DNA from: DATBLE01 sp963764565 | GTDB lineage: Bacteria > Actinomycetota > Thermoleophilia > Gaiellales > Gaiellaceae | Length of the DNA stretch: 64,000 nucleotides | Assembly (NCBI GenBank): GCA_963764565.1 | Contig: CAVXTD010000023.1 | Span: 262,757-326,756 of the forward strand | Reading direction: 5' to 3' | Shown here: one piece after another, positions 55,824-64,000 of the stretch | Layout of the letters: each line of letters begins with the position of its first letter | Numbering within the stretch: position 1 is the stretch's first letter | Notes under the pieces: model-generated | The model's input: the letters and a program-made list of their open reading frames with translations, nothing else | Database searches by the model: none | Told to the model about the DNA's origin: nothing | Made by a program: the position numbers and the translations under genes

Positions 55824-56548
55824 GGCTTGTCCTGCTTCACGCCCGCGCGGCGACGCTCGAGCTTCTCCGCTACCCGTCCTTCAGCGTGCCGACGCTCGCG
55901 TTCCCCGCTCTCTTCTTCCTGCTCTTCGTCGCGCCCCGGCCCGACGCGGACCCGACCCACCTACTCGCCTCTTTCGCGGGATTCGCCGTCCTCGCGGTCG
56001 CGTTCTTCCAGTTCGGCGTCGGGATCGCTGTCGAGCGGGAGTCGCCCTGGGAGAGGTTCGTCCGCACGCTGCCGCTTCACCCGCGAACGCGGTTTGCGGC
56101 CCGCGTGCTCTCGGCGACACTCTTCGGCCTCTGCTCCGCAGCCCTGGTCATAGCAGCGGCGCTGGCGACGACGGATGCACACCTGTCGGCTGCCCGCTGG
56201 GCAGCACTCGCGGCCGCCCTCATGGTGGGGAGCATCCCCTTTGCTCTACTCGGGATCGCCCTCGGCTACTGGCTCTCTCCCCGGGCTGCCCTGCCCGGGG
56301 CGAACATCCTCTATCTGGTCCTGTCGTTCACCGGCGCGCTCTGGACGACGCCCGCGCACCTCCCCTCCTCGATTGCATCCGTGTCGCCGCTCGTTCCGAC
56401 ACGCCCGTTCGGGAACGTACTCTGGGGCGCCGTGGAGGGTCACCTCTGGCACCCGCGTGACTGGTCGCTTCTGCTCGCCTGGGGGGCGGTATTCGCAATG
56501 CTCGCCGGCTGGGGCTATCGTCGCGACGAGGGGAGGCGGTATAGCTGA
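55820..56548 (+). CDS. ABC-2 type permease of the RiPP cluster
   Basis: A 242-residue membrane protein with six helices and the ABC-2 layout: N-terminal LVLLHARAATLELLRYPSF, SFAGFAVLAVAFFQFGVGIA, the elbow ERESPWERFVRTLPLHPR, and final LLLAWGAVFAMLAGWGYRR. Membrane half of the exporter. GTGA overlap with the ATPase gene. Last clear gene of the cluster. Confidence 0.88.
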   Translation: MRLVLLHARAATLELLRYPSFSVPTLAFPALFFLLFVAPRPDADPTHLLASFAGFAVLAVAFFQFGVGIAVERESPWERFVRTLPLHPRTRFAARVLSATLFGLCSAALVIAAALATTDAHLSAARWAALAAALMVGSIPFALLGIALGYWLSPRAALPGANILYLVLSFTGALWTTPAHLPSSIASVSPLVPTRPFGNVLWGAVEGHLWHPRDWSLLLAWGAVFAMLAGWGYRRDEGRRYS

Positions 56549-56567
56549 AATTGCCTAGAATGTTCCG

Positions 56568-56819
56568 ATGACCTGGGAACTCATCTGGATGCTGATCATC
56601 CTCAAGGTTCCGGTCCTCTATCTCTGCCTGGTCGTCTGGTGGGCAATCAGGGCCAAGCCCGCACCGCTCGAACCTGCGGTGATCGCCGTCGGCGACCCCG
56701 ACCCGAAGCCCGGATGGCGTTTTCTGCGATTGCATCCACGCGGGCGGCGGGTCGGGCCACACGGGGTACCCGGGCGCGGATACCGCCGTCAGGTTGCGCG
56801 GGCGAGGGCCGGTCGATGA
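56568..56819 (+). CDS. Small membrane protein
   Basis: An 83-residue protein with one N-terminal helix (LIWMLIILKVPVLYLCLVVWW) and a basic, Arg/Gly-rich cytoplasmic tail. TAGAAT ten bases before the ATG suggests its own promoter, so it may be outside the RiPP operon. ATGA overlap with the next gene. No family recognised. Confidence 0.65.
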   Translation: MTWELIWMLIILKVPVLYLCLVVWWAIRAKPAPLEPAVIAVGDPDPKPGWRFLRLHPRGRRVGPHGVPGRGYRRQVARARAGR

Positions 56820-57115
56820 TCGACGCCGTCCACAGCCGGAATCGCGATCGGTTGGACGCTCTCGCCGGCCTGATGTCTGCGACCGCGATCTTTGTCGGGA
56901 TTCTCGGCGCGACGAACCTGGACCTGAGCATCGCCGGGACGCACTTCGAGATGCGGCCGATCCGGATCGGCGTTGCGGCCGAGATCCTGGCGCTCGTCGC
57001 TGCGGGAATCGGCGGCCGGCACCAACGTCTTGCAGCCGTGGCCGTCGGCATTGCGGGCGCGTGCTGGGTGCTCGGGATGGCGATCGCGGTCATCACTCAG
57101 CGTCCGCTGTTCTGA
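56816..57115 (+). CDS. Small three-helix membrane protein
   Basis: A 99-residue protein with three hydrophobic helices (LMSATAIFVGILGATNLDL, IGVAAEILALVAAGIGG, LAAVAVGIAGACWVLGMAIAV). Function unknown. Coupled to the preceding gene by ATGA. Both lie between the RiPP cluster and odhA. Confidence 0.68.
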   Translation: MIDAVHSRNRDRLDALAGLMSATAIFVGILGATNLDLSIAGTHFEMRPIRIGVAAEILALVAAGIGGRHQRLAAVAVGIAGACWVLGMAIAVITQRPLF

Positions 57116-57122
57116 GTTTCGG

Positions 57123-57141
57123 GCAGGGAAGTGTTCCCTGC
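57123..57141. promoter_or_regulatory. Perfect inverted repeat directly before odhA
   Basis: GCAGGGAAGTGTTCCCTGC: 8-bp arms, 3-base centre, eight bases after the previous stop. It is followed at once by TACAAC (57142-57147), a possible -10 box, with the odhA ATG at 57158. The repeat would occupy the -35/-10 spacer, so a repressor site is likely. Confidence 0.5.
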
Positions 57142-57157
57142 TACAACACCAGAACGG

Positions 57158-60044
57158 ATGGCTGACGTCGATGGCCTGAACTCCGGTTACGCAAGCTCGA
57201 TTCTCGAGCAGTACCTCGAGAACCCCGAATCGGTGCCGGCCGAATGGCGGGAGCTGTTCGAGACCGGCTCGGGCAACATCGCCGCGGGTCTGCCCGGGCT
57301 CTCGCGCCTGCTCGAGAAGATGCGTCCGCCGGTTGCCGGGAACGGTGGCGAGATCGCGGCTCCGCCGGCTCGGCCCGCTTCGACGCCACCGGCTCCAGTG
57401 CCACCGGCTCCAGTGACCCGCTCCGGCGCCGCTCATCGTCGAACCCGCGGTCGGTGACGACCACCTCCTCGGAGGGGTTGCCGCCGCGATGGCGCTCGTC
57501 AAGGCCCACCGGATGCACGGCCACCTCGCCGCGCACCTCGATCCGCTCGGCTCAGAGCCGGTCGGCGATCCCGCGCTCGAGCCGGAGCGGCTGGTGCCGA
57601 AGCTGACCCCCGAGCTCCAGGCTCGGATCCCCGCGTCGCTCCTCCGCCTCTACGTACCCGCCGACACGCTCGCCGACGCGCTCCCGCGCCTGCGTGAGAC
57701 CTACTGCGGCACGATTGCCTACGAGATCGAGCACATCTCCGACCACGAGCGCCGCGTCTGGCTCCGTCAGGCGATCGAGTCGGGCCGCTACCGCCGTCCG
57801 CTGACCGCGGACGAAAAGCTCGGCCTCCTCGCACGGCTCTCCGAGGTCGAGGGCTTCGAGCGCTACCTGCGTAAGGCGTTCCTCGGCCAGAAGCAGTTCT
57901 CGATCGAGGGCCTCGACATGCTCGTGCCGATGCTCGACGAGGCGATCGCCCTCGCTGCCGAGGCCGGCGCACACGAGGTCGTGATCGGGATGGCCCACCG
58001 GGGACGGCTGAGCGTCCTCGCACACACGATCGGCCAACCGTACGAGTCGATCCTGCGCGAGTTCGAGGGCGAGCGGACGATTGCCGCGGTCGTCGCCGAT
58101 CCCGAGGGCGGGTCCGGCGACGTCAAGTACCACCTCGGTGCCACCGGCGTCCGCAGGACAGCTTCGGGCGACATCGCGGTCACGCTCTGCTCGAACCCGA
58201 GCCACCTCGAGGCGGTCGATCCGGTCGTCGAAGGCCGCGCACGCGCCGAGCAGACCGACCGCTCGACCCCCTCCGGCGTCCACGACCCGGGCATTGCGCT
58301 GCCCGTCCTGATTCACGGCGATGCCTCATTCGCCGGGCAGGGCGTCGTGGCCGAAACGCTGAACATCGAGGGCCTTGCCGGCTACTCGACCGGGGGCACC
58401 CTTCACCTGATCGCGAACAACCAGGTCGGCTTCACCACCGACCCCGCAGAGGGTCGCTCGACCCGCTATTCGAGCGATCTGGCGAAGGGCTTCGACATTC
58501 CGATCATCCACGTCAACGCCGACGATCCGGAGGCCGCCGTGTCCGCGATCCGGCTCGCCCTCGGCTTCCGGCGCCGCTTCGGCCACGATGTCGTCGTCGA
58601 CCTCGTCGGGTACCGGCGCTTCGGTCACAACGAGCAGGACGAGCCCGCGTACACCCAGCCGTTGATGACTCAGCGGATCGCCGCGCACCCGACGGTGCGC
58701 GAGCAGTTCGCAGCCAGACTGGCCGAGGAGGGCGTCCTTACGTCGGAGAGTGCCGAGGAGATCGTCGCCCGGGTCGAGACCGCTCTGCGCAGCGCCCACG
58801 AGCGGTTGCGCTCGACCTTCGACCGAGACGAGACTGCGCTGGTCTCCGAGATCGCCGGCGGGTCGCGACCGGCGACGAGCGGTTCTGTCACGGCCGTCGA
58901 AGCAGGGCGCCTGCGCGAGCTCGACCGCGAGCTGCTCGCGGTACCCGGGCACTTCACCGTCCATCCTAAGCTGGTTCGGCAGCTCGACCGCCGTGCGGCC
59001 GCGTTCGACGACGGCGGTATCGACTGGGGCCACGCGGAGGCACTGGCGTACGCGAGCCTGCTCGTCGAGGGGATCCCGGTGCGGCTTTCGGGCCAGGACA
59101 CCGAGCGGGGCACGTTTTCGCACCGGCACCTCTTCCTGCACGATGCGCACACCGGCGAGCGCTACGCTCCGATCCAGCATCTCGCGGGCGCAACCGCTTC
59201 GTTCGAGGTGCACAACTCGCCGCTCTCCGAATACGCAGCGGTCGGCTTCGAATACGGCTACGCGGTTGCTGCACCCGAGACTCTCGTGCTCTGGGAGGCG
59301 CAGTTCGGCGACTTCGTCAACGGGGCCCAGATCATCCTCGACCAGTTCCTGTTCGCCGGCTTCTCGAAGTGGGGGGAGACGTCACGGCTGACGCTGCTGC
59401 TCCCGCACGGCTACGAGGGCAACGGGCCGGAGCATTCGAGCGCGCGGCTGGAGCGGTTCCTCCAGTCGGCCGCACAGGGCAACGTTCGTGTCGTCAACTG
59501 CTCGAACGCGGCCCAGTTCTTCCACGCTCTTCGTGGGCAGGGGCTCGAGCCGATCGCCCGGCCGCTCGTCGTGATGACGCCGAAGGGCCTGCTGCGTCTG
59601 CGCGAGGCGGCGTCGAGCCTCGCCGATCTGTCCGAGGGACGCTTCTCGCCGGTGATCGACGATCCGGCCGCCGACAGCGAACGCACACGGCGGCTCGTGC
59701 TCTGCTCGGGGAAGATCTACTACGACATCGTCGGGCACGAGCTGCGCACGGCCGCCGACTCGGTCGGGGTTGCCAGGATCGAGCAGCTCTACCCGTTCCC
59801 GTCCGAGGAGACGGCCGCCATCGTCGGCTCGTACCCGCGGCTGGAGGAGGTCGTCTGGGCTCAGGAGGAGCCTCAGAACATGGGAGCCTGGCGCTCGATC
59901 CGGCACCGCCTCGAGGAGGCCTGCCCGCCCGGAGTACCGCTGCGGTACGCCGGCAGGCCCTGGCGTGCGAGCCCGAGCGAGGGCTATCCGACGGCCCACC
60001 TCCGCGAGCAGGACCGGATCGTGCGGGCTGCGCTCGCCGGCTAG
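57158..60044 (+). CDS. odhA: 2-oxoglutarate dehydrogenase E1 component, frameshift near residue 90
   Basis: About 961 residues; thiamine-diphosphate E1 of the TCA cycle. N-terminal SGYASSILEQYLENPESVPAEWRELFE (E1 head region), a Pro/Ala linker, then a +1 shift near 57425 needed to read APLIVEPAVGDDHLLGGVAA and on. Core: KAHRMHGHLAAHLDPLG, GMAHRGRLSVLAHTIGQP, NPSHLEAVDPVVEGRARAEQ, IHGDASFAGQGVVAETLN, GHNEQDEPAYTQPLMTQRI. C-terminal transketolase-like half with WEAQFGDFVNGAQIILDQF. It has no fused E2 acyltransferase domain, unlike mycobacterial Kgd. E2 and E3 genes are not in the window. Confidence 0.93.
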
Positions 60045-60223
60045 CGCTTCTTGAGCACCGTGGCCGCGGTGCGCGTGGAACGAAGCGCCTGCGCCGCGAT
60101 CGCCGGGCCGTATCGCTTGGCCTGATTGAGAATCAGCCGCCGCTGCCGTGGTGAGAGACGCTGCCAGACATCGTAGGCGGTGAATGCGAGCCCGATCGGC
60201 CCGGCTCGGCTCACTCTCGGCAC
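60041..60223 (-). CDS. Small basic protein
   Basis: A 60-residue protein: MPRVSRAGPIGLAFTAYDVW then QRLSPRQRRLILNQAKRYGP. It is basic and helical, with no membrane segment that is long enough. It ends over the odhA stop (4-base convergent overlap). Protein-like composition and conservation-like pattern, but no family recognised. Confidence 0.55.
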   Translation of the reverse strand: MPRVSRAGPIGLAFTAYDVWQRLSPRQRRLILNQAKRYGPAIAAQALRSTRTAATVLKKR

Positions 60224-60275
60224 ACCTGGATACTTCCACAGGTGTCCTCCGTCCGCTCCGGTTCGGTACTCTGGC

Positions 60276-60304
60276 CTGGCAGATCTTCATAAAACCGTTA
60301 CAAT
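60276..60304 (+). promoter_or_regulatory. Promoter of the acidic small protein gene
   Basis: CTGGCA (60276-60281), 17 bases, TACAAT (60299-60304), 34 bases before the ATG at 60339, in an AT-richer patch. Confidence 0.6.
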
Positions 60305-60338
60305 CTCGAGCGAAACGTGCCCCTCGTTGGAGGTTCGA

Positions 60339-60647
60339 ATGCCGGTAGAGACACCTTCGCTTTTCACCAAGGTCATCCAAGAGCACCTCGAGCTCAAGCA
60401 CCGCAACGCGGAGCTCGAACGAGACATGCCCCTGTCGAGCTACGAGACCGAAGACCCGTTCAACAACCACCCGCTCTTCAAGACTGAGGAGCAGGCCCGC
60501 CTCGAGGAGACAATGGACGGAACCGAGCCCGCCGTCGATGTAGTGGCGCATCTCTGGCCGGGCGAGGAGAGCCTCGATCAGGCTCCCGTCGCGGACGGCT
60601 CCGACGGTCTCTGGGGTCGCTCGCGCGATTTCGACTGGGGCGACTAA
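60339..60647 (+). CDS. Acidic small protein, unknown function
   Basis: A 102-residue, strongly acidic protein: helical start FTKVIQEHLELKHRNAELER, then a probably disordered part (SYETEDPFNNHPLFKTEEQA) ending in WGRSRDFDWGD. ATG fixed by GGAGG at 60329-60333. It has its own promoter and terminator, so it is a well-expressed monocistronic gene. No family recognised. Confidence 0.75.
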   Translation: MPVETPSLFTKVIQEHLELKHRNAELERDMPLSSYETEDPFNNHPLFKTEEQARLEETMDGTEPAVDVVAHLWPGEESLDQAPVADGSDGLWGRSRDFDWGD

Positions 60648-60652
60648 GGCGC

Positions 60653-60675
60653 GGGGGAAACGGCCGGTTTCCCCC
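60653..60675 (+). terminator. Intrinsic-type hairpin
   Basis: GGGGGAAAC, loop GGCCG, GTTTCCCCC: a 9-bp stem starting six bases after the acidic protein stop. No long T tract follows. Confidence 0.7.
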
Positions 60676-60757
60676 ACGAGCCCCCTTCCCTAACCGTTCT
60701 CGCACCTTAGATCGTCGCTGGGCCGCGCCCGCCAGGTCGGTCGCGGCGGCGGGAAGC

Positions 60758-61288
60758 TCAGCAGCTCCGGCGGACCAGGAGCGCGTAACCGAGCTTGAGG
60801 GTCTCGATCGGGGCTGCGACGAGTCGGCGGAGCAATGACTCTCCTGCGCCGGTCGTGTACACGGCGCCGTCGAAGCAGCGCTCGAACAGGATCCGGGCTC
60901 TCGCGATGTGGTAGCGGTTGCTGACTACGACGACCGACGACCAGCCGCGCTGCTCGGCCAGGCGGGTGAAACCCTCCGCCTCGCCGCGCGTGTCGTAGGG
61001 GTCGGGGTGGAAGCACACGACCCGGAAGGGCACGGGCCGACCGGCGCAGAGGCGATTTGCCTCCGGCCACGTTGCGGCCCAGCCGTCCGAGATGACGAGA
61101 GCGGGCGCGACGCCCCGGCGGACGAGGGCCAGTCCGCGGGCAAGACGCGGCCCGCGGCCGCCCGCGAGAACGACGACGGCGTCGGCCCGGTCCGGCACCC
61201 GGTCGGGCGGCCAAAGGAAGAGCACCGCCGCCGCAACCAACCACCCGAGGACGAGGCCGAGCACTGCCGAGATGACGCCGCGACGCAT
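60758..61288 (-). CDS. DUF218/YdcF-like membrane-anchored protein
   Basis: A 176-residue protein with an N-terminal membrane anchor (SAVLGLVLGWLVAAAVLFLW) and a DUF218 domain: ADAVVVLAGGRGPRLARGLAL, PYDTRGEAEGFTRLAEQRGW, VVVSNRYHIARARILFERC. DUF218 proteins are linked to envelope polysaccharide metabolism but their chemistry is not settled. Transcribed alone. Confidence 0.85.
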   Translation of the reverse strand: MRRGVISAVLGLVLGWLVAAAVLFLWPPDRVPDRADAVVVLAGGRGPRLARGLALVRRGVAPALVISDGWAATWPEANRLCAGRPVPFRVVCFHPDPYDTRGEAEGFTRLAEQRGWSSVVVVSNRYHIARARILFERCFDGAVYTTGAGESLLRRLVAAPIETLKLGYALLVRRSC

Positions 61289-61472
61289 CGGCGCTCAGCC
61301 CGGCGGGCCGACGGGTTGTCTCGTACCTGCCGCTCCCGCCCCCAGTCGCGCGCGCAATCGCGGGCGAGCCTAGCAGTAGACCCGAACACGGACCCGGTTA
61401 GATGGGGGCGCTCGAAGGCGCCCTCGGACCCCACCCTTTACCTCGGGGCGCTCCTGCCGATGAAGAGAAGCA

Positions 61473-63992
61473 GTGATGTGTCTGCGAAGGCGGCTGCTCG
61501 TGCTGGCGCTCATCGGAGCGCTCGCCGCCGCATTCCACGCCACCACGGCCTCCGCGGCCGCACCGAGCTTCTTCGTCGGCACCGATGAAGACGCGCTGCT
61601 CTGGGGCGACTCGCAGCAGACCGCCTCGATCGCGCGCACTCTCGGGCTGCGGTCGATCCGGATTACGCTGCCGTGGCGCCCGGGGCAGAAGCAGCTCGCG
61701 CCCGCCTACCAGCGGGCGATCGCGAAGCTGCTGCTCGACACATGGGGGGTCCGTGTCGTCGTCAGCGTCTACGGGCGGCCTGAGGACGCCCCGCGCACCG
61801 GCGACGCGCGCAGTCAATACTGCTCGTACGTCGCCGACCTGCTGCGCAGCAATCCCGAGATCGACGACGTCGCGATCTGGAACGATCCCAACGACGGGAA
61901 GTTCTGGATGCCGCAGTTCGGGCCGAACGGCGTCAGTACGTCGCCGGCCGACTACGAGGCGCTGCTCGCCGAGTGCTGGGATCAGGCACACGCGGTGAGG
62001 AAGTCGGCCAACGTGATTGCAGTCGCGGTCTCGAAGAGCACCTCGATTCCCGGCGCCTTCACGCTCGCGTGGCATCCGCCCGCAATCTGGTTCGGCAAGC
62101 TGAGCGCCGCCTACAAGGCCAGCCGCCGCACACAGCCGATCTTCGACACGCTCGGCTACATCCCCCATCCCACGGACTCGACGGAGCGTCCATGGACGAA
62201 GCATCCGGGCTCATCCGCGATCTCGCTCGGCGACTACGACACGCTGATGACGACGCTGACGAATGCCTTCCGCGGGACGGGTCAGCCGCTGCCCAGCCAG
62301 GCATCGCCGACGATCTGGTACCTGACGCAGGGGTACCAGACCGCGCCCGACCCGGCGCGGGCCGGCTCGTTCACCGGCTCGGAGACCGACCCCTCGCCTC
62401 TGCCATCCTGGTCGCCGGCGGAGGCTTCGGATACCGGCACCGGACCGGGTCTCGACCAGCCGGTACAGCTCGCAGACGCGATCAAGGTCGCCTACTGCCA
62501 GCCGAGTGTCGGCGCGTACTTCAACTTCCACCTCTACGACGAGCGCGACCTCGCCGGCTGGCAGTCGGGTGTCCTCTGGCCGGACGGCACGCCGAAGGCT
62601 GCCTATCAGGCACTCCGTCGCTCGGCAGGCGAGGTGAACGATCGGTCGATCAATTGCGCGGCGTTCTCGCCGGACGGCGTGCCGCCGCGTCCCGCTCCGG
62701 TGGCGCAGCCGGCTCAGGTGAAGCTCGAGATCTCGAATCTGCGTCGGGTCACGCTCTCTGCGTTCGGTGGGACCGTCGCGTGGAAGACGACGCTGCCGGC
62801 GAAGGTGCAGGTCGCCTACGGTTTGAGCGATTACGGCGTGCCGACGATGTGGGCTCCGGTGACCGACGGCGCGGGCGGATCCGTTGCCTCCCTGACCGGC
62901 CTGGACTCGAGCTCGACCTACCGGATCTGGCTGACCGCGGTCTCCGACGACGGCCAACGCGCCGAGACGACGCTTGACCTGACGACACCGGGCCTGCCCG
63001 GGTATCCGTTCGTCTCGCTCGGCCGGCCGCTGGGCGCGGTGATGCTCGACGGCTATCCGTTCTTCCCGATGATGCTCTACTCCGTTTGCCCGAATCAGTA
63101 CGCCGCGGCGCTCGCGTCGGGCATCAATCTGTTCGCGCTGAACGCCTGCGGGACGTTCCAGGCGCAGCTCAATGCGCTCGGCGGCGCTGCGCTCTCGACC
63201 GGCGTCGCCGGCGGGACCAGCGGTGTCGGGAGCGGCCAGATCGGTTGGTTCCATTTCGACGAGCCGGACGGTAGCGATCTCCCGGCGTCATCACTTCCAG
63301 GGCCACCGCCAGGCGTACCCGACGTCTCCTTCTTGACGCTGACCAACCACTTCTACTCAGGGGCGACGCCGCTGCCATGGGGGCGGGGCGCCTATCCGAG
63401 CCTGATTGCCAAGGCGGACGTGATCGGCTTCGATCTCTACCCACTCCAGGAGTGGTGCCGGCCGAACCGGATGTCAGACGTCTTCCTCGCCCAGCGGGAG
63501 CTGGTCAAGCTCTCCGGCGAGAAGCCGACCTTCCAGTGGATTGAAGCGGCGGCCTGGAAGTGCTTCGACAGCGCAAATGCGGTCACCCCTGCGACCGTCC
63601 GTGCCGAGTCGTGGCTGGCGATCGCCGGCGGCGCCCACGGGCTCGGCTTCTGGCCCCCCGAGTGGAACCCCGCTGTCAGCCGGGCGATCTCCGGTGTCAA
63701 GCGGGACGTGGCCCGGCTCGGCCCGGCGGTCTATGCGCCCGACGAAGCTGCGAGCGACAACAATCCGAACGTGCAGATCTCGGCTCGCATCTGGGCCGGG
63801 GCGCTCTACGTCTTCGCGGTCAACTCGAGCTACGACGCGACCGACGCCACGATCAAAGTCCCCGCTCTCAACGGCCGGGCGCTCTTCGCGATGGGGGAGA
63901 GCCGCCGCGTGAACAGCGACGGCGATGTCTTCTCGGATCACTTCGCGCCGCTCGCCGTGCACATCTACATCGCAGCTCCCGCGGGCAGCTGA
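61473..63992 (+). CDS. Large secreted protein with two glycosidase-like barrels and an FN3-like linker
   Basis: An 839-residue protein: signal peptide (RRLLVLALIGALAAAFHATTASA). Region 1 (about 32-390) resembles a glycoside-hydrolase TIM barrel (LGLRSIRITLPWRPGQKQ, VAIWNDPNDGKFW as a putative acid/base strand, YFNFHLYDERDLAGWQSG). An Ig/FN3-like segment follows (about 405-505; LDSSSTYRIWLTAVSDDGQ). Region 2 (about 510-835) is a second barrel (YPFFPMMLYSVCPNQ, GWFHFDEPDG, VIGFDLYPLQEWC, AIAGGAHGLGFWPPEW). Probably binds or cuts polysaccharide; the usual catalytic Glu pairs are not obvious. GTG 61473 or ATG 61476 start. Confidence 0.72.
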   Translation: MMCLRRRLLVLALIGALAAAFHATTASAAAPSFFVGTDEDALLWGDSQQTASIARTLGLRSIRITLPWRPGQKQLAPAYQRAIAKLLLDTWGVRVVVSVYGRPEDAPRTGDARSQYCSYVADLLRSNPEIDDVAIWNDPNDGKFWMPQFGPNGVSTSPADYEALLAECWDQAHAVRKSANVIAVAVSKSTSIPGAFTLAWHPPAIWFGKLSAAYKASRRTQPIFDTLGYIPHPTDSTERPWTKHPGSSAISLGDYDTLMTTLTNAFRGTGQPLPSQASPTIWYLTQGYQTAPDPARAGSFTGSETDPSPLPSWSPAEASDTGTGPGLDQPVQLADAIKVAYCQPSVGAYFNFHLYDERDLAGWQSGVLWPDGTPKAAYQALRRSAGEVNDRSINCAAFSPDGVPPRPAPVAQPAQVKLEISNLRRVTLSAFGGTVAWKTTLPAKVQVAYGLSDYGVPTMWAPVTDGAGGSVASLTGLDSSSTYRIWLTAVSDDGQRAETTLDLTTPGLPGYPFVSLGRPLGAVMLDGYPFFPMMLYSVCPNQYAAALASGINLFALNACGTFQAQLNALGGAALSTGVAGGTSGVGSGQIGWFHFDEPDGSDLPASSLPGPPPGVPDVSFLTLTNHFYSGATPLPWGRGAYPSLIAKADVIGFDLYPLQEWCRPNRMSDVFLAQRELVKLSGEKPTFQWIEAAAWKCFDSANAVTPATVRAESWLAIAGGAHGLGFWPPEWNPAVSRAISGVKRDVARLGPAVYAPDEAASDNNPNVQISARIWAGALYVFAVNSSYDATDATIKVPALNGRALFAMGESRRVNSDGDVFSDHFAPLAVHIYIAAPAGS

Positions 63993-64000
63993 CGTTCGTC

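Noticed and set aside
50024..56548. tRNA-Ala as attachment site of an integrated element carrying the RiPP cluster
   Set aside because: No duplicate of the tRNA 3' end and no integrase found downstream within the window.

Overview
The window is about 64 kb of very GC-rich DNA from an actinobacterium, probably the class Thermoleophilia (Gaiellales or Solirubrobacterales). The reasons are the base composition, the frequent GTG, TTG and apparent CTG starts, the four-base ATGA/GTGA/TTGA overlaps between genes, and the gene order. The lineage is an inference; no rRNA or other phylogenetic marker is present. The backbone matches the order known from Streptomyces and relatives: tig-clpP-clpX, valS-folC-ndk, mreB-mreC-mreD-mrdA-rodA, rne/rng, rplU-rpmA-obg, nadD-rsfS. 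Accessory blocks are placed between these segments.

Layout. 1-9.6 kb is a mixed region: ispH end, EamA transporter, M15 peptidase, DapA-like aldolase with proline dehydrogenase, lipoprotein, CtaG-like protein, YczE-like protein, cyclophilin, CAP protein and an orphan B12-binding radical SAM enzyme, with tRNA-Pro, tRNA-Gly and tRNA-Arg. 9.8-15.2 kb has tRNA-His, tRNA-Arg and tRNA-Leu, a broken secreted-protein gene, a LURP-one/scramblase-like gene and the proteostasis set tig-clpP-clpX. 15.3-26.7 kb is one long coupled operon: a branched-chain-amide type ABC importer, two acyl-CoA ligases, two alpha/beta hydrolases, a thiolase-fold enzyme, a MaoC hydratase and a TetR regulator. It looks like an uptake and CoA-dependent breakdown pathway for an unknown carboxylic acid. 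A GntR regulator and isocitrate lyase follow on the other strand. 29.1-43.3 kb is valS, folC, ndk, two tandem methyltransferases, maf, a REP-associated tyrosine transposase unit and the cell-elongation operon. 43.7-50.1 kb is the RNase E/G gene, ribosomal proteins L21/L27, Obg, NadD, RsfS and tRNA-Ala.

The most interesting region is 51.3-56.5 kb: a compact cluster for a linear azol(in)e-containing peptide (LAP/TOMM RiPP). A 49-residue precursor ends in a Ser/Thr/Cys-rich core. It is followed by an E1-like leader-binding partner, a YcaO cyclodehydratase ending in alternating prolines, a SagB-type dehydrogenase, a CPBP membrane protease and a two-gene ABC exporter. The genes after the precursor overlap. 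After it come two small membrane proteins, the 2-oxoglutarate dehydrogenase E1 gene, a DUF218 protein and a large secreted glycosidase-like protein.

A general caution: at least ten genes, including essential ones (tig, clpP, odhA, rne/rng), carry apparent single-base shifts, several of them in G/C runs. This looks like uncorrected sequencing error more than gene decay, so ends of frameshifted genes are approximate.
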